Part shown: positions 18,034-27,155 of the stretch, in pieces
How the letters are laid out: every line of letters begins with the position of its first letter
Numbering within the stretch: position 1 is the first letter of the stretch
Origin: JBBPYC01 sp965218765
Lineage (GTDB): Bacteria; Pseudomonadota; Gammaproteobacteria; Burkholderiales; Burkholderiaceae_C
Direction: 5' to 3'
Assembly (NCBI GenBank): GCA_965218765.1
Contig: CBDCLU010000002.1
Coordinates: 1,674,001 to 1,738,000, forward strand
Length of the DNA: 64,000 bases
Notes under the pieces: generated by a model
The model's input: only the letters and a program-made list of their open reading frames with translations
Told to the model about the DNA's origin: nothing
Databases searched by the model: none
Position numbers and translations under genes: made by a program

Positions 18034-18803
18034 GTCCGGATTCGTATGGATCGCATCGAGCGAAGTATCGCGCACTGAACTGCGTGCATCAGCCCGCAAC
18101 CAGCGCCGACCGGGCAAAAATGCGCGTTCGGAAGCGTCTCGGCCAAAACGAGTGTGCCGTTGGGAGCGGCTGAAGATGGTCTTAATGACTTGTCTTCAAC
18201 TCTCTTCCAAGCGCTGCCATGTTCGAATGACGAAACACTTCGATGCCTTATGCAGGATCGGGCCTCGCGCGCCTTAGCCCAGGGTTGCTTCGGCCGCAGT
18301 TGCTGCCCTCCGTCGCTCTTTGGACGCATTTGGTGCCGGTTGTCGGCAGCCAAGCATGAGGCGGCCGGGCGATCAGCCAAGCAAACTGCATAACCCAAGG
18401 GGGCTATGGCCCCGTGCGCCGCCACACCTGTTGCCGCATGGCATCAAAGATTGCATCCCTCGCGGCGTTGCATGCGGTGACCAACGCACGCGACACCGCC
18501 AGATGATGGAAATCGCACATGCTCGCCCGACCGCCTTCGCCAAGTTAAGCGCACAATTCGGGCCCTGCATCGAAAATCTTCTGACTTTGTTGTCGGCGCG
18601 CGTTTATTGTCAGCTGCATCCTTATCCTGAAGTCGTTGTTCATTCTGGACGCGCAAACCACCAAGTCAAGCCGCGTGAGAAGGCCGTATAAGCCCATTAT
18701 CCACGAACACTAGCATCAATCTCCATTCTGCTTTTATCGAACAAACGCGTTTCACTTTTTCGTAAACATTACAACAGATATCAATGTATTCAAAGGCGGA
18801 CAT
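18034..18803. other. 770-base intergenic region with a compositional boundary
   Basis: I see no gene here. The first part (to about 18550) matches the GC-rich background; the last 200 bases, leading into the gene at 18804, become strongly AT-rich (for example around 18715-18790) and probably hold its promoter. Short ORFs exist but none resembles a known protein. The composition step suggests a junction of acquired DNA. Confidence 0.5.
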
Positions 18804-19721
18804 ATGAGCGAGCAACCAGCCATCAGCGTTGGCATTCCGCTCTATAATCGGCGCGATTTAATTACCGCCACAATTGAAAGCGTTCTGGCGCAGACCTCAG
18901 CACCACACGAGATTCTGGTCGTAGATGACGGTTCAACGGATGGTTCTGGGGAAGTCGTTTCATATCTGGCGCAACAACATGCAGGCATTCGGCAAGTTCG
19001 CCAGTCTAATGCGGGCGAATGTGCCGCACGCAATCGACTTTTGATGGAATTCACTGGGGACTGGCTTGCCTTCATCGATTCTGACGATCTTTGGTTGCCT
19101 ACAAAGCTTGCAAATGCCGCCGCGCTCATCGCTGATGATCCAACCCTTGAGTTTATTCACTCAAACCGGCTGCATGTTTGGCCTGACGGTCACATGGACG
19201 ACGGACGGGTAGGAGATGAATCCAGCCATATGAATCAGCCTGCTTACTTGATGGCAGATTGGCGTACGAAGATTTCTACGCTGGTCATCAAGCGAAGCTT
19301 GATCGAGCGAATGAAACCTGATTGGTTCGGGAGCTTGCGCATTTGCGGCGACTACGAATTCATGTGGCGAGCCATGGCCATCGCGCGCGGCGTAGGTTAT
19401 GTGTCACAGCCGGATACCAAGATTCTCGTGACCGACGACGGCATGTCCCGTGGAGCAGACCCCGTGGTGCATATTCGCAGTGACATTTCTGCGATGCGAT
19501 CAGCGATCAGATGGCTTGAGGGCCGACAACTGAATGATTATGTGGCTATTCTCAAGCAACGGCAATACCGTGAATATCAGCAACTCATGGTTCTAGGCTG
19601 GCAGAATGAATGGCGATCAGCACTTGCCGCTTTTCGTGACTGTGTAGGGGACCTCAAAGCCACACGCGCTACTCGCGCTTTGCTGTCGAGTCTTGTTGCT
19701 TTTCGGTCACAACACCGCTGA
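18804..19721 (+). CDS. family 2 glycosyltransferase, AT-richer than its neighbours
   Basis: A 305-residue GT2: SVGIPLYNRRDLITATIESVLAQT, VVDDGSTDGS and FIDSDDLW. It starts at ATG 18804 after AAAGGCGGA and stands alone on the plus strand between two minus-strand parts of the locus. Codon third positions are visibly richer in A/T than in surrounding genes, indicating a different origin. It is homologous along its length to the glycosyltransferase at 15965 (HSNRLHVWPDG against QTNRLHACPDG). Donor sugar unknown. Confidence 0.9.
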   Translation: MSEQPAISVGIPLYNRRDLITATIESVLAQTSAPHEILVVDDGSTDGSGEVVSYLAQQHAGIRQVRQSNAGECAARNRLLMEFTGDWLAFIDSDDLWLPTKLANAAALIADDPTLEFIHSNRLHVWPDGHMDDGRVGDESSHMNQPAYLMADWRTKISTLVIKRSLIERMKPDWFGSLRICGDYEFMWRAMAIARGVGYVSQPDTKILVTDDGMSRGADPVVHIRSDISAMRSAIRWLEGRQLNDYVAILKQRQYREYQQLMVLGWQNEWRSALAAFRDCVGDLKATRATRALLSSLVAFRSQHR

Positions 19722-19982
19722 TGGTGCGTCGACCAGCAAGTGGGCCTCAGGTTTGCGGCTCCAAAGTGTCTAGTAAATCTGCGGCGCTTCGGCTTGAGTA
19801 TCACCAGTACGCGCAAACAGCTGAATAATGGAGTTTCCACTGCGATCTCCCGGATGCGCAGGTACAACGCGCTTTAATTCCGCAATTTGCTCGTTCGGTA
19901 TTGAGCCAAAGTGCAGCGGCACTTGTATCAGCGCCGTTCCGGCACACATGCGCGTTCAGAGCGGTCCGAACCGCATGCGTCG

Positions 19983-20984
19983 TTAGCGAGGCGAGCGCAG
20001 ACTGACTGCACAGGACCGAAGAACACTCTTGACATCGCGCAGGACATGGCGGCGCCATCCCCCCGACGCCTGCCCCAGCGGGCCTCGGAGACCGCGCCAG
20101 TAAGGGCCCCAGCCGAGCCGCGACAGATTGTAGCGCCAGGACCCGCGCTGCCGCTCGATCATCTGGTCCACGCGCTCGATCTGCTGCGGCGTCAATTGGA
20201 CACGGACCGTGCCCTCGCGCAGCGCCAGCAGGCCGCGCAGCTTCTCGCGGGCGATGAACTCGCCTGCGCCGGAGTTGGTCAGGTTCGCGTCGTGCCGGTG
20301 ATGAATGGCGACATCGTCGGTGGTGAAGACGAAATGCCCGCGCTGCGACAGCAGCAGCAAGAACAGCCAGTCCTCACCCGATCGGAAATCGGCCGGCATG
20401 CCGCCCACGGCCAACCCCTCGGTTCGACGAAAGCAGATCGCGCTGGTCGGGATGATGCCTGCCGGCAAAAGCTTGTCGGTTGGATCGACGAGCTGCCAGT
20501 GCCCCTGCTCGGTCCGCTTGGCATCTACCTCCATCCGGACCTGCGAACCGAAGATGCCGTGAGGCTGTCGTTCGATGGGCGACACCACCGTCGCGTCGCC
20601 GAAGCTCATCACCGCATCCGGATGCGCATCCAGCGCGCCGCACAGGCGTTCCAGGGCGTTCGGAAGGTACTCGTCGTCGCTGTCCAGGAAAGCGACATAA
20701 GCGGTCTGCGAAAGTTCGATGCCGCGGTTGCGGGCAACCGCCGGGCCGGCGTTGCGCGGCAGAATTTCGACATGCAGGGGTTGACCATGGCGCTGTGCCC
20801 ACGCCCGAGCCACCGTGGGTGTGTCGTCGTGCGAGGCATCATCGACGATGACGATTCGGCGCACCGGGCGGCTTTGCGCACGGATGCTGTCGAGTGCGCG
20901 CTCGACCAACGCAGCTCGGTTGTAGGTCGGCATGACGACAGTCACGTCGAGTACCTGCTCAGCCGTATCCGTGCGTGTGGTCAT
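19983..20984 (-). CDS. family 2 glycosyltransferase
   Basis: A 333-residue GT2 with VTVVMPTYNRAALVERALDSI, IVDDASHDDT, NAGPAVARNRGI and FLDSDDEYLPN. The C-terminus is basic (SWRYNLSRLGWGPYWRGLRG) and may lie against the membrane, as in lipid-acceptor enzymes. It is separated from the rest of the locus and has normal high GC. It probably acts in the same surface-glycan pathway (inference from position). The tRNA-Pro gene lies about 235 bases away. Confidence 0.88.
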   Translation of the reverse strand: MTTRTDTAEQVLDVTVVMPTYNRAALVERALDSIRAQSRPVRRIVIVDDASHDDTPTVARAWAQRHGQPLHVEILPRNAGPAVARNRGIELSQTAYVAFLDSDDEYLPNALERLCGALDAHPDAVMSFGDATVVSPIERQPHGIFGSQVRMEVDAKRTEQGHWQLVDPTDKLLPAGIIPTSAICFRRTEGLAVGGMPADFRSGEDWLFLLLLSQRGHFVFTTDDVAIHHRHDANLTNSGAGEFIAREKLRGLLALREGTVRVQLTPQQIERVDQMIERQRGSWRYNLSRLGWGPYWRGLRGPLGQASGGWRRHVLRDVKSVLRSCAVSLRSPR

Positions 20985-21218
20985 AGGGTTGTTGATTCAG
21001 TCCCTTGTCAGCACGCTGACGTCGGTCTGGGGCAATTTTCACGTCGGTCCGGCTGCAACCGCCCGAAACCGTGTCGTGTCTCAAACCGACCCGCCCGCAG
21101 ACCGATGCATCCGATGAGGCGACGCCGGACGTGCTACATGCAAAAGCGTCGGCCCACCGACAACCGCAGGAACACCACTTTGAGGACCAATGGCTTGACC
21201 AATGCTCGTCGATTTCAT

Positions 21219-21295
21219 TGGTCGGTGTGAAAGGATTCGAACCTTCGACCCCTTGCACCCCATGCAAGTGCGCTACCAGGCTGCGCCACACACCG
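21219..21295 (-). tRNA. tRNA-Pro(GGG)
   Basis: A 77-nt cloverleaf read on the minus strand: acceptor CGGTGTG/CACACCG, D-arm GCGC-AGCCTGGTA-GCGC, anticodon arm CTTGC-ATGGGGT-GCAAG with GGG at 34-36, T-arm GAAGG-TTCGAAT-CCTTT, discriminator A and an encoded CCA. All stems pair (one G-T in the T-arm). It reads CCC/CCU proline codons. It marks one end of the polysaccharide region, and tRNA genes are common integration sites, but no integrase or duplicated 3' end was noticed. Confidence 0.95.
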
Positions 21296-21371
21296 ATTCA
21301 CTCAAGCGGCGGATTATAGCTTTCGAGGTACAACGACAGCCCTCCTTGCGGCGTGTCCGTGGCACGTTCGC

Positions 21372-21923
21372 TCAAGGCGACGATGTCGATGGGGTCGGTG
21401 GTGCCGCACATAGAAGCGCGCGAAGTTGCAGCAGTTCCTCACGTAGGCTTGCCGGATCGAACGGCACGTCGACAGACGCGCTGCTGGTCGAAGCAGCAGG
21501 CGTTCGCAGCCGGGGTAGCCACGTTTCGGCCTGCGGTGCGATGGTTATGTGCGGTGCCGGCAGCGCGTCTGCAGGAGCTGGACCTATCTGGCCGTGGGTC
21601 TGGATCGATGGGCGCTGGAGGCTGGGCGCGTCGTCATCCTTCGGCTCAATGGAAAGCGACCGGTTGCGTTGCTCGTCGGCGGATTCCTGCAGCCGATTGC
21701 GCGCGCCGTTGATGGTGAAGCCCTGGCCGTACAACAGGTCGCGGATGCGCCGGATCATCAGCACTTCGTGGTGCTGGTAATAGCGCCGGTTGCCGCGCCG
21801 CTTGATCGGGCGCAACTGCGTGAATTCCTGCTCCCAATAGCGCAGCACATGCGGCTTGACTTCGCACAGTTCGGCCACTTCACCGATCGTGAAGTAACGC
21901 TTGGCTGGAATGGTTGGCAGCAT
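21372..21923 (-). CDS. MerR family transcriptional regulator
   Basis: A 183-residue protein with an N-terminal MerR winged helix: YFTIGEVAELCEVKPHVLRYWEQEF, then RRGNRRYYQHHEVLMIRRI. The remaining 110 residues are Pro/Ala-rich and look disordered, with no Cys cluster for metal sensing. A MerR protein directly downstream of ihfA is a conserved arrangement in beta- and gammaproteobacteria; its targets are generally unknown. It lies 63 bases from ihfA and is probably co-transcribed. Confidence 0.9.
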   Translation of the reverse strand: MLPTIPAKRYFTIGEVAELCEVKPHVLRYWEQEFTQLRPIKRRGNRRYYQHHEVLMIRRIRDLLYGQGFTINGARNRLQESADEQRNRSLSIEPKDDDAPSLQRPSIQTHGQIGPAPADALPAPHITIAPQAETWLPRLRTPAASTSSASVDVPFDPASLREELLQLRALLCAAPPTPSTSSP

Positions 21924-21986
21924 CGTTGCGGGCGTTGGAAAAAAAAATCGTGGCCTTGGCGCAGAGCCTGTTCGGCAGTATGAGCC

Positions 21987-22319
21987 TCAGGCGATCGATT
22001 GCTGAATCTGCGCTTTCAATTTGTGGCTTGCATGAAACGTGACGACCCGGCGCGCGGCGATTGGGATCGGCTCGCCGGTGCGCGGGTTGCGGCCCGGTCG
22101 TGGTGCCTTGCGACGAATCTGAAAGTTGCCGAAGCCGGAGATCTTGACGTCGCTGCCGTTCACCAGGCTTTGCGTGACCAGTTCGAAAAACGCATCGATC
22201 ATGTCCTTGGACTCGCGCTTGTTGAGCCCGATCTGCTCGAACAGCAGTTCGGACAGCTGGGCCTTGGTCAGCGCAGTGGCTTCCAGCGTGTCGACCTCAA
22301 TGGTGACTGGGTGTTCCAT
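21987..22319 (-). CDS. ihfA: integration host factor subunit alpha
   Basis: A 110-residue HU/IHF DNA-bending protein. LTKAQLSELLFEQIGLNKRESKDMIDAFFE is the IHF-alpha N-terminal half, and GFGNFQIRRKAPRPGRNPRTGEP is the beta-ribbon arm with the intercalating Pro. Relative to E. coli IhfA it carries about 15 extra N-terminal residues, common in Burkholderiales. It forms a heterodimer with IhfB, encoded elsewhere. It follows pheT on the same strand, as usual. Confidence 0.95.
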   Translation of the reverse strand: MEHPVTIEVDTLEATALTKAQLSELLFEQIGLNKRESKDMIDAFFELVTQSLVNGSDVKISGFGNFQIRRKAPRPGRNPRTGEPIPIAARRVVTFHASHKLKAQIQQSIA

Positions 22320-22412
22320 GTGCAGATTGCCTCAGTTACGGCACGGCGCCCGCCGGCCAAGCGCTACTTCCACAAGAAACCACCGCGCACAGGCCATCTT
22401 CCAACCAATCGG

Positions 22413-24854
22413 CTACTGGCGCAGCCGCGCATTCAAGCGGCCTTTCAGCGCGTCCAGCACCGCCTGCAGCGCCTGTTCGATCTGCGCATCATCCAGGGGG
22501 CGCTCGTTGTCGGAGGTCGCGAAGGTCATGCGCACCGCCAGACTTTTCTCCCCTACCCCAGGAGCACCAGAAGCAGCAGCGCCGGGCGCTCGATAAATGT
22601 CGAACAAATGGACAGCCGTCAGCAAACGGCGCGCCTGCGATGCGTTGATTACACCCAGCAATGCTGCATGGGTCACGTTTTCGCTCACGATGACTGCCAG
22701 GTCGCGTTCCACCGGCTGGCGCCGCGGAATCGGCTGGAACTGCGGCACTTGCCGCCGCAGCACGGCTTGCAGGTCGAGTTCAAACAGCACCGGGGCCTGC
22801 GAAAGTTCATGGCGCTGCCGCCATCTGGGGTGCAGTTCGCCGATGATGCCGATGGGCACATCGCCGAGCCGCACGGCTGCGCAACGCCCCGGGTGCAGCG
22901 CCGGGTGCACGGCCGGCTCGAACGTGGGCGACAGGGGTGCCAGAAGCGCTTCGACGTCTCCCCTCACATCGAAGAAATCGACCGGTCGCGGCTTGGCGCT
23001 CCACTGCAGCGGTTCAGCCGGGCCCCAAGCCAGCCCCGCGATCCGCATCGGCTGGTCGAAGCCGGCCACTGCCCGATGGGAGCCGGCGATCATCGCGTCG
23101 CGCAGAAATACCCGGCCAATCTCGAACACCCGTACCTGCGGCGCCTTGCGATCCACGTTGAACTTTAAAACTTGTAGCAAGCTAGCCAGCAAGGACGAGC
23201 GCATCACGCTCATATGGCTTGCAATCGGGTTCAGCACGCGGATCGGTGCGGCGTTGCCGGCGAGTTCCCGCTCCCAGGCTTCGTCGACGAAGCTGAAGTT
23301 GATCGTCTCGAAATAACCGCGCGCGGCCAGGCAGCGGCGCAGCGCGAACGGGCTGCGCCGGGATTCAGGTCTCAACTGGGGCCGGATCGGTGCAATCGGC
23401 GGCGTGGTAGGCAGCGCGTCATAGCCGATCAAGCGCGCGACTTCCTCGATCAGGTCCTCTTCGATCGACAGATCGAAGCGGTAGCCGGGTGGGACCACGG
23501 CCAGCGTGCCGTCGCCTTCGGTCACGTCAAGCCCCAGGCGCTGCAAGCCCTGCACGCACTGCGCCTGCGTGATCGGCATGCCCAGCACTTTTGCGGCACG
23601 TGCGATACGCAAGGTGACGGGGCGCGCTTCGGGCAGGCCGGTGGTCTGGTCGTCGATCGGTCCGCAGACGGTTTGCGGTGTGCCGCAGATGTCGAGCACC
23701 AGCCGTGTGATGCGTTCCAGATGCGCAACGGTCAGGCTCGGATCGACGCCGCGCTCGAAGCGGTGTGAGGCGTCGGTCGAGAAGTTGAAGCGGCGCGCCC
23801 GCCCGGCGATCGCGGCTGGCCACCAGAACGCGGCTTCCAGATAGATGTTGCGCGTCTCGTCGTTAACCGCAGTGGCTTCACCGCCCATGATGCCGGCCAG
23901 CGATTCGACCCGGGTGCGGTCCGCGATCACGCCGACCTTTTCATCGACCGTCACGCTCTCGCCATTCAGCAGTTCAAGCGGTTCGCCAGCCCGGCCCCAG
24001 CGCACTTCCAGCGCGCCGTCGATCTTGTCAAGATCGAAGATGTGCGAGGGGCGGCCCAGCTCGAACATCACGTAGTTCGAAATGTCCACCAGCGCGCTGA
24101 TGCTGCGCTGGCCGCAGCGCGCGAGGCGCTCGGCCATCCAGGCCGGCGTGGGCGCCTGCGGATCGACTCCACGCATGACGCGGCCGGTGAACCGGCCGCA
24201 CAGGTCAGACGCTGTCAGCGTCACCGGCAGGCGATCGTCGCTCGTGACCGGCGCGGGCGGGAACGTCGGCTGCAGCAGCGGTGCACCGGTCAGCGCCGAG
24301 AGTTCGCGCGCGATGCCGTAAATGCTCAGTGCATGAGCGAGGTTCGGCGTGAGCTTGAGCGTGATGAGGGTGTCGTCCAGCGCGAGCCATGTGCGCAGAT
24401 CGGCACCGACGGGTGCGTCGTCGGCCAGTTCGAGCAAGCCGCCGTGCTCGTCGGAAATGCCGAGTTCGCGGGCCGAACACAACATGCCGTGGCTGGCTAC
24501 ACCACGCAGTTCGCTCGCTGCGATTTCGAATGGTTTGCCGCCATCATCGGCCGGTGGCAGCAGCGCACCGACCTGCGCGACCGGGCTCTTCAGCCCGACC
24601 CGTGCATTCGGCGCGCCGCAGACGATCGACAGCGAGGCGCCCGTGCCCACGTCAACCACGCAGACCTTGAGCCGATCGGCATTCGGATGCGGCTCGGCCG
24701 CCGTGATGCGGCCGACCACGACATGCTCGAACGCCGGCGCGACTGGGCGCATGTCCTCGACTTCGAGCCCGCCCATCGTGAGCACGTCGGCGAGTTGCGC
24801 GGTCGACAGCGGCGGATTGCAGAACGTGCGCAGCCAGGACTCGGGAAATTGCAT
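22413..24854 (-). CDS. pheT: phenylalanyl-tRNA synthetase beta subunit
   Basis: A normal-length 813-residue beta chain of the (alpha-beta)2 PheRS. It contains the N-terminal EMAP-like tRNA-binding fold (about 40-150, PHPNADRLKVC), the B3/B4 editing region (HRFERGVDPSLT), B5, the catalytic-like module (RYGDALP equivalent IGYDALPTTPP) and the C-terminal ferredoxin-fold anticodon-binding domain (QPVERDLAVIVSENV). It is encoded after pheS and before ihfA, the standard order. Confidence 0.97.
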   Translation of the reverse strand: MQFPESWLRTFCNPPLSTAQLADVLTMGGLEVEDMRPVAPAFEHVVVGRITAAEPHPNADRLKVCVVDVGTGASLSIVCGAPNARVGLKSPVAQVGALLPPADDGGKPFEIAASELRGVASHGMLCSARELGISDEHGGLLELADDAPVGADLRTWLALDDTLITLKLTPNLAHALSIYGIARELSALTGAPLLQPTFPPAPVTSDDRLPVTLTASDLCGRFTGRVMRGVDPQAPTPAWMAERLARCGQRSISALVDISNYVMFELGRPSHIFDLDKIDGALEVRWGRAGEPLELLNGESVTVDEKVGVIADRTRVESLAGIMGGEATAVNDETRNIYLEAAFWWPAAIAGRARRFNFSTDASHRFERGVDPSLTVAHLERITRLVLDICGTPQTVCGPIDDQTTGLPEARPVTLRIARAAKVLGMPITQAQCVQGLQRLGLDVTEGDGTLAVVPPGYRFDLSIEEDLIEEVARLIGYDALPTTPPIAPIRPQLRPESRRSPFALRRCLAARGYFETINFSFVDEAWERELAGNAAPIRVLNPIASHMSVMRSSLLASLLQVLKFNVDRKAPQVRVFEIGRVFLRDAMIAGSHRAVAGFDQPMRIAGLAWGPAEPLQWSAKPRPVDFFDVRGDVEALLAPLSPTFEPAVHPALHPGRCAAVRLGDVPIGIIGELHPRWRQRHELSQAPVLFELDLQAVLRRQVPQFQPIPRRQPVERDLAVIVSENVTHAALLGVINASQARRLLTAVHLFDIYRAPGAAASGAPGVGEKSLAVRMTFATSDNERPLDDAQIEQALQAVLDALKGRLNARLRQ

Positions 24855-24996
24855 GGCTTGGGTCGGGTAATCGATGAAGCGATGAAGATGGACGCGGTCG
24901 GTTGCTGCCTGTGATCCGCAACAAGCCAGGGCGTCGAGATTTGGCTACCTGTCCTGATGGACCATCACGTGCAGCCGGCCAGGTGCTGCCTTTGTT

Positions 24997-26049
24997 TCAG
25001 GTGCGGAACTGGCGCAAAAAGCGCAAGTCGCCGTCGTAGAACAACCGCAGGTCGTTCACGCCGTAGCGCAGCATGGCCAGGCGGTCCGGCCCCATGCCGA
25101 ACGCGAAGCCGAGATGGGTTTCAGGGTCGAGCCCCATGTTGCGCACGACCTGCGGATGCACCTGTCCGGAGCCGGCGACTTCGAGCCAGCGGCCGGCCAG
25201 CGGACCGCTCAAGAACTGGATATCGACTTCGGCGCTGGGTTCGGTGAATGGGAAGAAGCTCGGGCGAAAGCGGAGCTTCAAGTCATCGCTTTCGAAAAAC
25301 GCGCGGCAGAAATCGGTGAAGACGACCTTGAGGTCCTTGAAGCTCACGTTGCGGCCGATCCACAGACCCTCGCATTGATGGAACATCGGCGAATGGGTCG
25401 CGTCGCTGTCCACCCGGTAGGTACGGCCCGGCGCGATCACGCGGATCTCGGGCATTTCTGCATCGTCAGCGCCACCGGCCGCGACCCGCGCCGCATGCCG
25501 TTTGACATGCTGCACCGCATGCCGAATCTGCATAGGGCTCGTATGCGTGCGCAGCAGCAGGCCGCCTTCTACATAGAAGGTGTCATGCATGGAGCGCGCT
25601 GGGTGGTCTTCAGGCGTGTTGAGCGCGCTGAAGTTGAACCAGTCGGTCTCGATCTCCGGACCGTCGGCAACCTCGAACCCCATCGAAGCGAAGATCGACT
25701 CAATGCGCTCCAAGGTCAACGACACCGGGTGCAGCGCGCCGACGCTGCGTTGCCGGCCCGGCAAGGTCACATCGAGCGCGTCGGCTTTGAGTTGCAGCTC
25801 AAGCTCTGCATCGGCCAGCGCCTGCCGGCGTGCCTGCAGCGCTGCTTCGATGGCCTGCTTGGCTTGGTTGATTGCCGCGCCACGCGTCTTCTTTTCTTCC
25901 ACGGACAGCGCGGCCAGGCCCTTCATGAGCGAGGTGATCTGCCCGCTCTTGCCGATGAAGCGCGCTTTCGCGTTTTCCAGATCGGCGGCGGCGCTTGCTT
26001 GCGCAAACTCTGTTCTTGCGTGCTCGACGATGGCGTCCAACTCACTCAT
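24997..26049 (-). CDS. pheS: phenylalanyl-tRNA synthetase alpha subunit
   Basis: The catalytic subunit, 350 residues. It has an N-terminal coiled coil for tRNA binding (about 1-90), motif 1 around HPVSLTLERIESIFASMGFEV, motif 2 FRPSFFPFTEPSAEVD and motif 3 GFAFGMGPDRLAML. It charges tRNA-Phe together with PheT. An intrinsic-terminator-like hairpin lies about 80 bases before its ATG, so expression may be partly uncoupled from rplT. Confidence 0.97.
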   Translation of the reverse strand: MSELDAIVEHARTEFAQASAAADLENAKARFIGKSGQITSLMKGLAALSVEEKKTRGAAINQAKQAIEAALQARRQALADAELELQLKADALDVTLPGRQRSVGALHPVSLTLERIESIFASMGFEVADGPEIETDWFNFSALNTPEDHPARSMHDTFYVEGGLLLRTHTSPMQIRHAVQHVKRHAARVAAGGADDAEMPEIRVIAPGRTYRVDSDATHSPMFHQCEGLWIGRNVSFKDLKVVFTDFCRAFFESDDLKLRFRPSFFPFTEPSAEVDIQFLSGPLAGRWLEVAGSGQVHPQVVRNMGLDPETHLGFAFGMGPDRLAMLRYGVNDLRLFYDGDLRFLRQFRT

Positions 26050-26127
26050 GCGGCGTAATCAGCTTGAAGGGGGGATTGAAGAGATGCGGCGGCTGCCAGC
26101 TTGAACAGGTGCCACAGTCGGCAACTG

Positions 26128-26165
26128 CAAAAGCAAAAAGCCGGTGCTTGGATGACAAGCCCGGC
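26128..26165 (-). terminator. hairpin plus T-run between rplT and pheS
   Basis: On the minus-strand transcript a GCCGGGCTTG-type stem (10 bp, one bulged base) with loop TCATC is followed by TTTTTGCTTTT. It ends the infC-rpmI-rplT transcript or attenuates entry into pheST. E. coli regulates pheST at this place through a Phe-rich leader peptide; I found no Phe-rich leader here, so simple partial termination is more likely. Confidence 0.65.
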
Positions 26166-26272
26166 CTTTGTCACACGTCGATGTTTTGCAAGCTACCTGC
26201 GCCGCCGAATCAGCACACGGCAGCACCCAACTTGAGAAGGCCAGCAGGCTGGTTGCCAGGCCAACTGAAATC

Positions 26273-26632
26273 TCAAGCGGCCAGCTTGCCCCGAACCTGC
26301 TCGACGATCGCAGCAAACGCGGCTTTGTCATGCACCGCGATGTCGGCCAGCACTTTCCGGTCGACTTCGATCGCGGATTTGCGCAGGCCGTTGGCGAACT
26401 GGCTGTAGGTCATGCCGCACTCACGTGCAGCGGCGTTGATGCGCGCGATCCACAACTGGCGGAATACACGCTTCTTGGTGCGGCGGTCGCGGTAGGCGTA
26501 TTGCCCCGCCTTCATCACCGCCTCTTTGGCGATGCGAAACACGTTGCCGCGGCGGCCGCGGAAACCCTTGGCGAGCGCAAGCACTTTCTTGTGGCGCGCG
26601 CGCGCCGTTACACCCCGTTTGACTCTTGGCAT
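26273..26632 (-). CDS. rplT: 50S ribosomal protein L20
   Basis: A 119-residue L20. MPRVKRGVTARARHKKVL, GFRGRRGNVFRIAKEAV and YAYRDRRTKKRVFRQLWI are the conserved, highly basic blocks. It binds 23S rRNA early in 50S assembly and in many bacteria represses its own operon at the rpmI leader. It lies 43 bases after rpmI. Confidence 0.98.
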   Translation of the reverse strand: MPRVKRGVTARARHKKVLALAKGFRGRRGNVFRIAKEAVMKAGQYAYRDRRTKKRVFRQLWIARINAAARECGMTYSQFANGLRKSAIEVDRKVLADIAVHDKAAFAAIVEQVRGKLAA

Positions 26633-26675
26633 TTGATGGTTCTCCTGATCAGGCGTTCAAAGACGAAGACGATGG

Positions 26676-26879
26676 TCAGAGACCGGCCGATGGCAGCATG
26701 CGTGCGATCGAGGCCATGTTGGTCACGTCCACCTGCACCGGGCCGCGCAAGTGGCGCTTGTTTTTCGTGGTCTTCTTGGTCAGGATATGGCGCTTGAACG
26801 CCTGGCCGCGCTTGACGGTGCCGCCCGGGCGCACGCGGAACCGCTTGGCCGCGCTTTTCTTGGTTTTCATCTTGGGCAT
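26676..26879 (-). CDS. rpmI: 50S ribosomal protein L35
   Basis: A 67-residue L35 starting MPKMKTKKSAAKRF, with KRHILTKKTTKNKRHLRG in the middle. ATG 26879 is preceded by GAGGGAGC, a clear ribosome-binding site. The 276-base spacer to infC is longer than usual and holds several GC hairpins (for example CCTTC-TTTG-GAAGG), a plausible place for L20-mediated autoregulation, though I cannot demonstrate that. Confidence 0.98.
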   Translation of the reverse strand: MPKMKTKKSAAKRFRVRPGGTVKRGQAFKRHILTKKTTKNKRHLRGPVQVDVTNMASIARMLPSAGL

Positions 26880-27155
26880 GAGAATGCTCCCTCTTCGCTT
26901 TCGCTCTTGATTTGTGCTCGTGAGGCGCACTGCAACAACCGTGTTGCAGCGACTTGGGGTGGCCCCGAGCCACTTGTGGGGTCGTGCCCCAGGCCCTTCC
27001 AAAGAAGGACCAGCGCCCGACCTGCATTCGTTGCGACAGGTTCGACGGAGCCGCCACACAGGCAACCCCCGCCTCCGTCCGTCACAACAAAATCGAATCT
27101 CTTTCTTTCCCCAACTTACCGCGCCGAGTTCAGCGGCTGCAGATCTTGTCGCGGC

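Noticed and set aside
18030..18691. Small ORFs between the WbsX-like gene and the AT-rich glycosyltransferase, considered as insertion-sequence remnants
   Set aside because: No transposase motif, no terminal inverted repeats and no target duplication were seen.
26166..26272. Phe-rich leader peptide before pheST
   Set aside because: Reading the minus strand between rplT and the hairpin gives no short ORF with clustered Phe codons.
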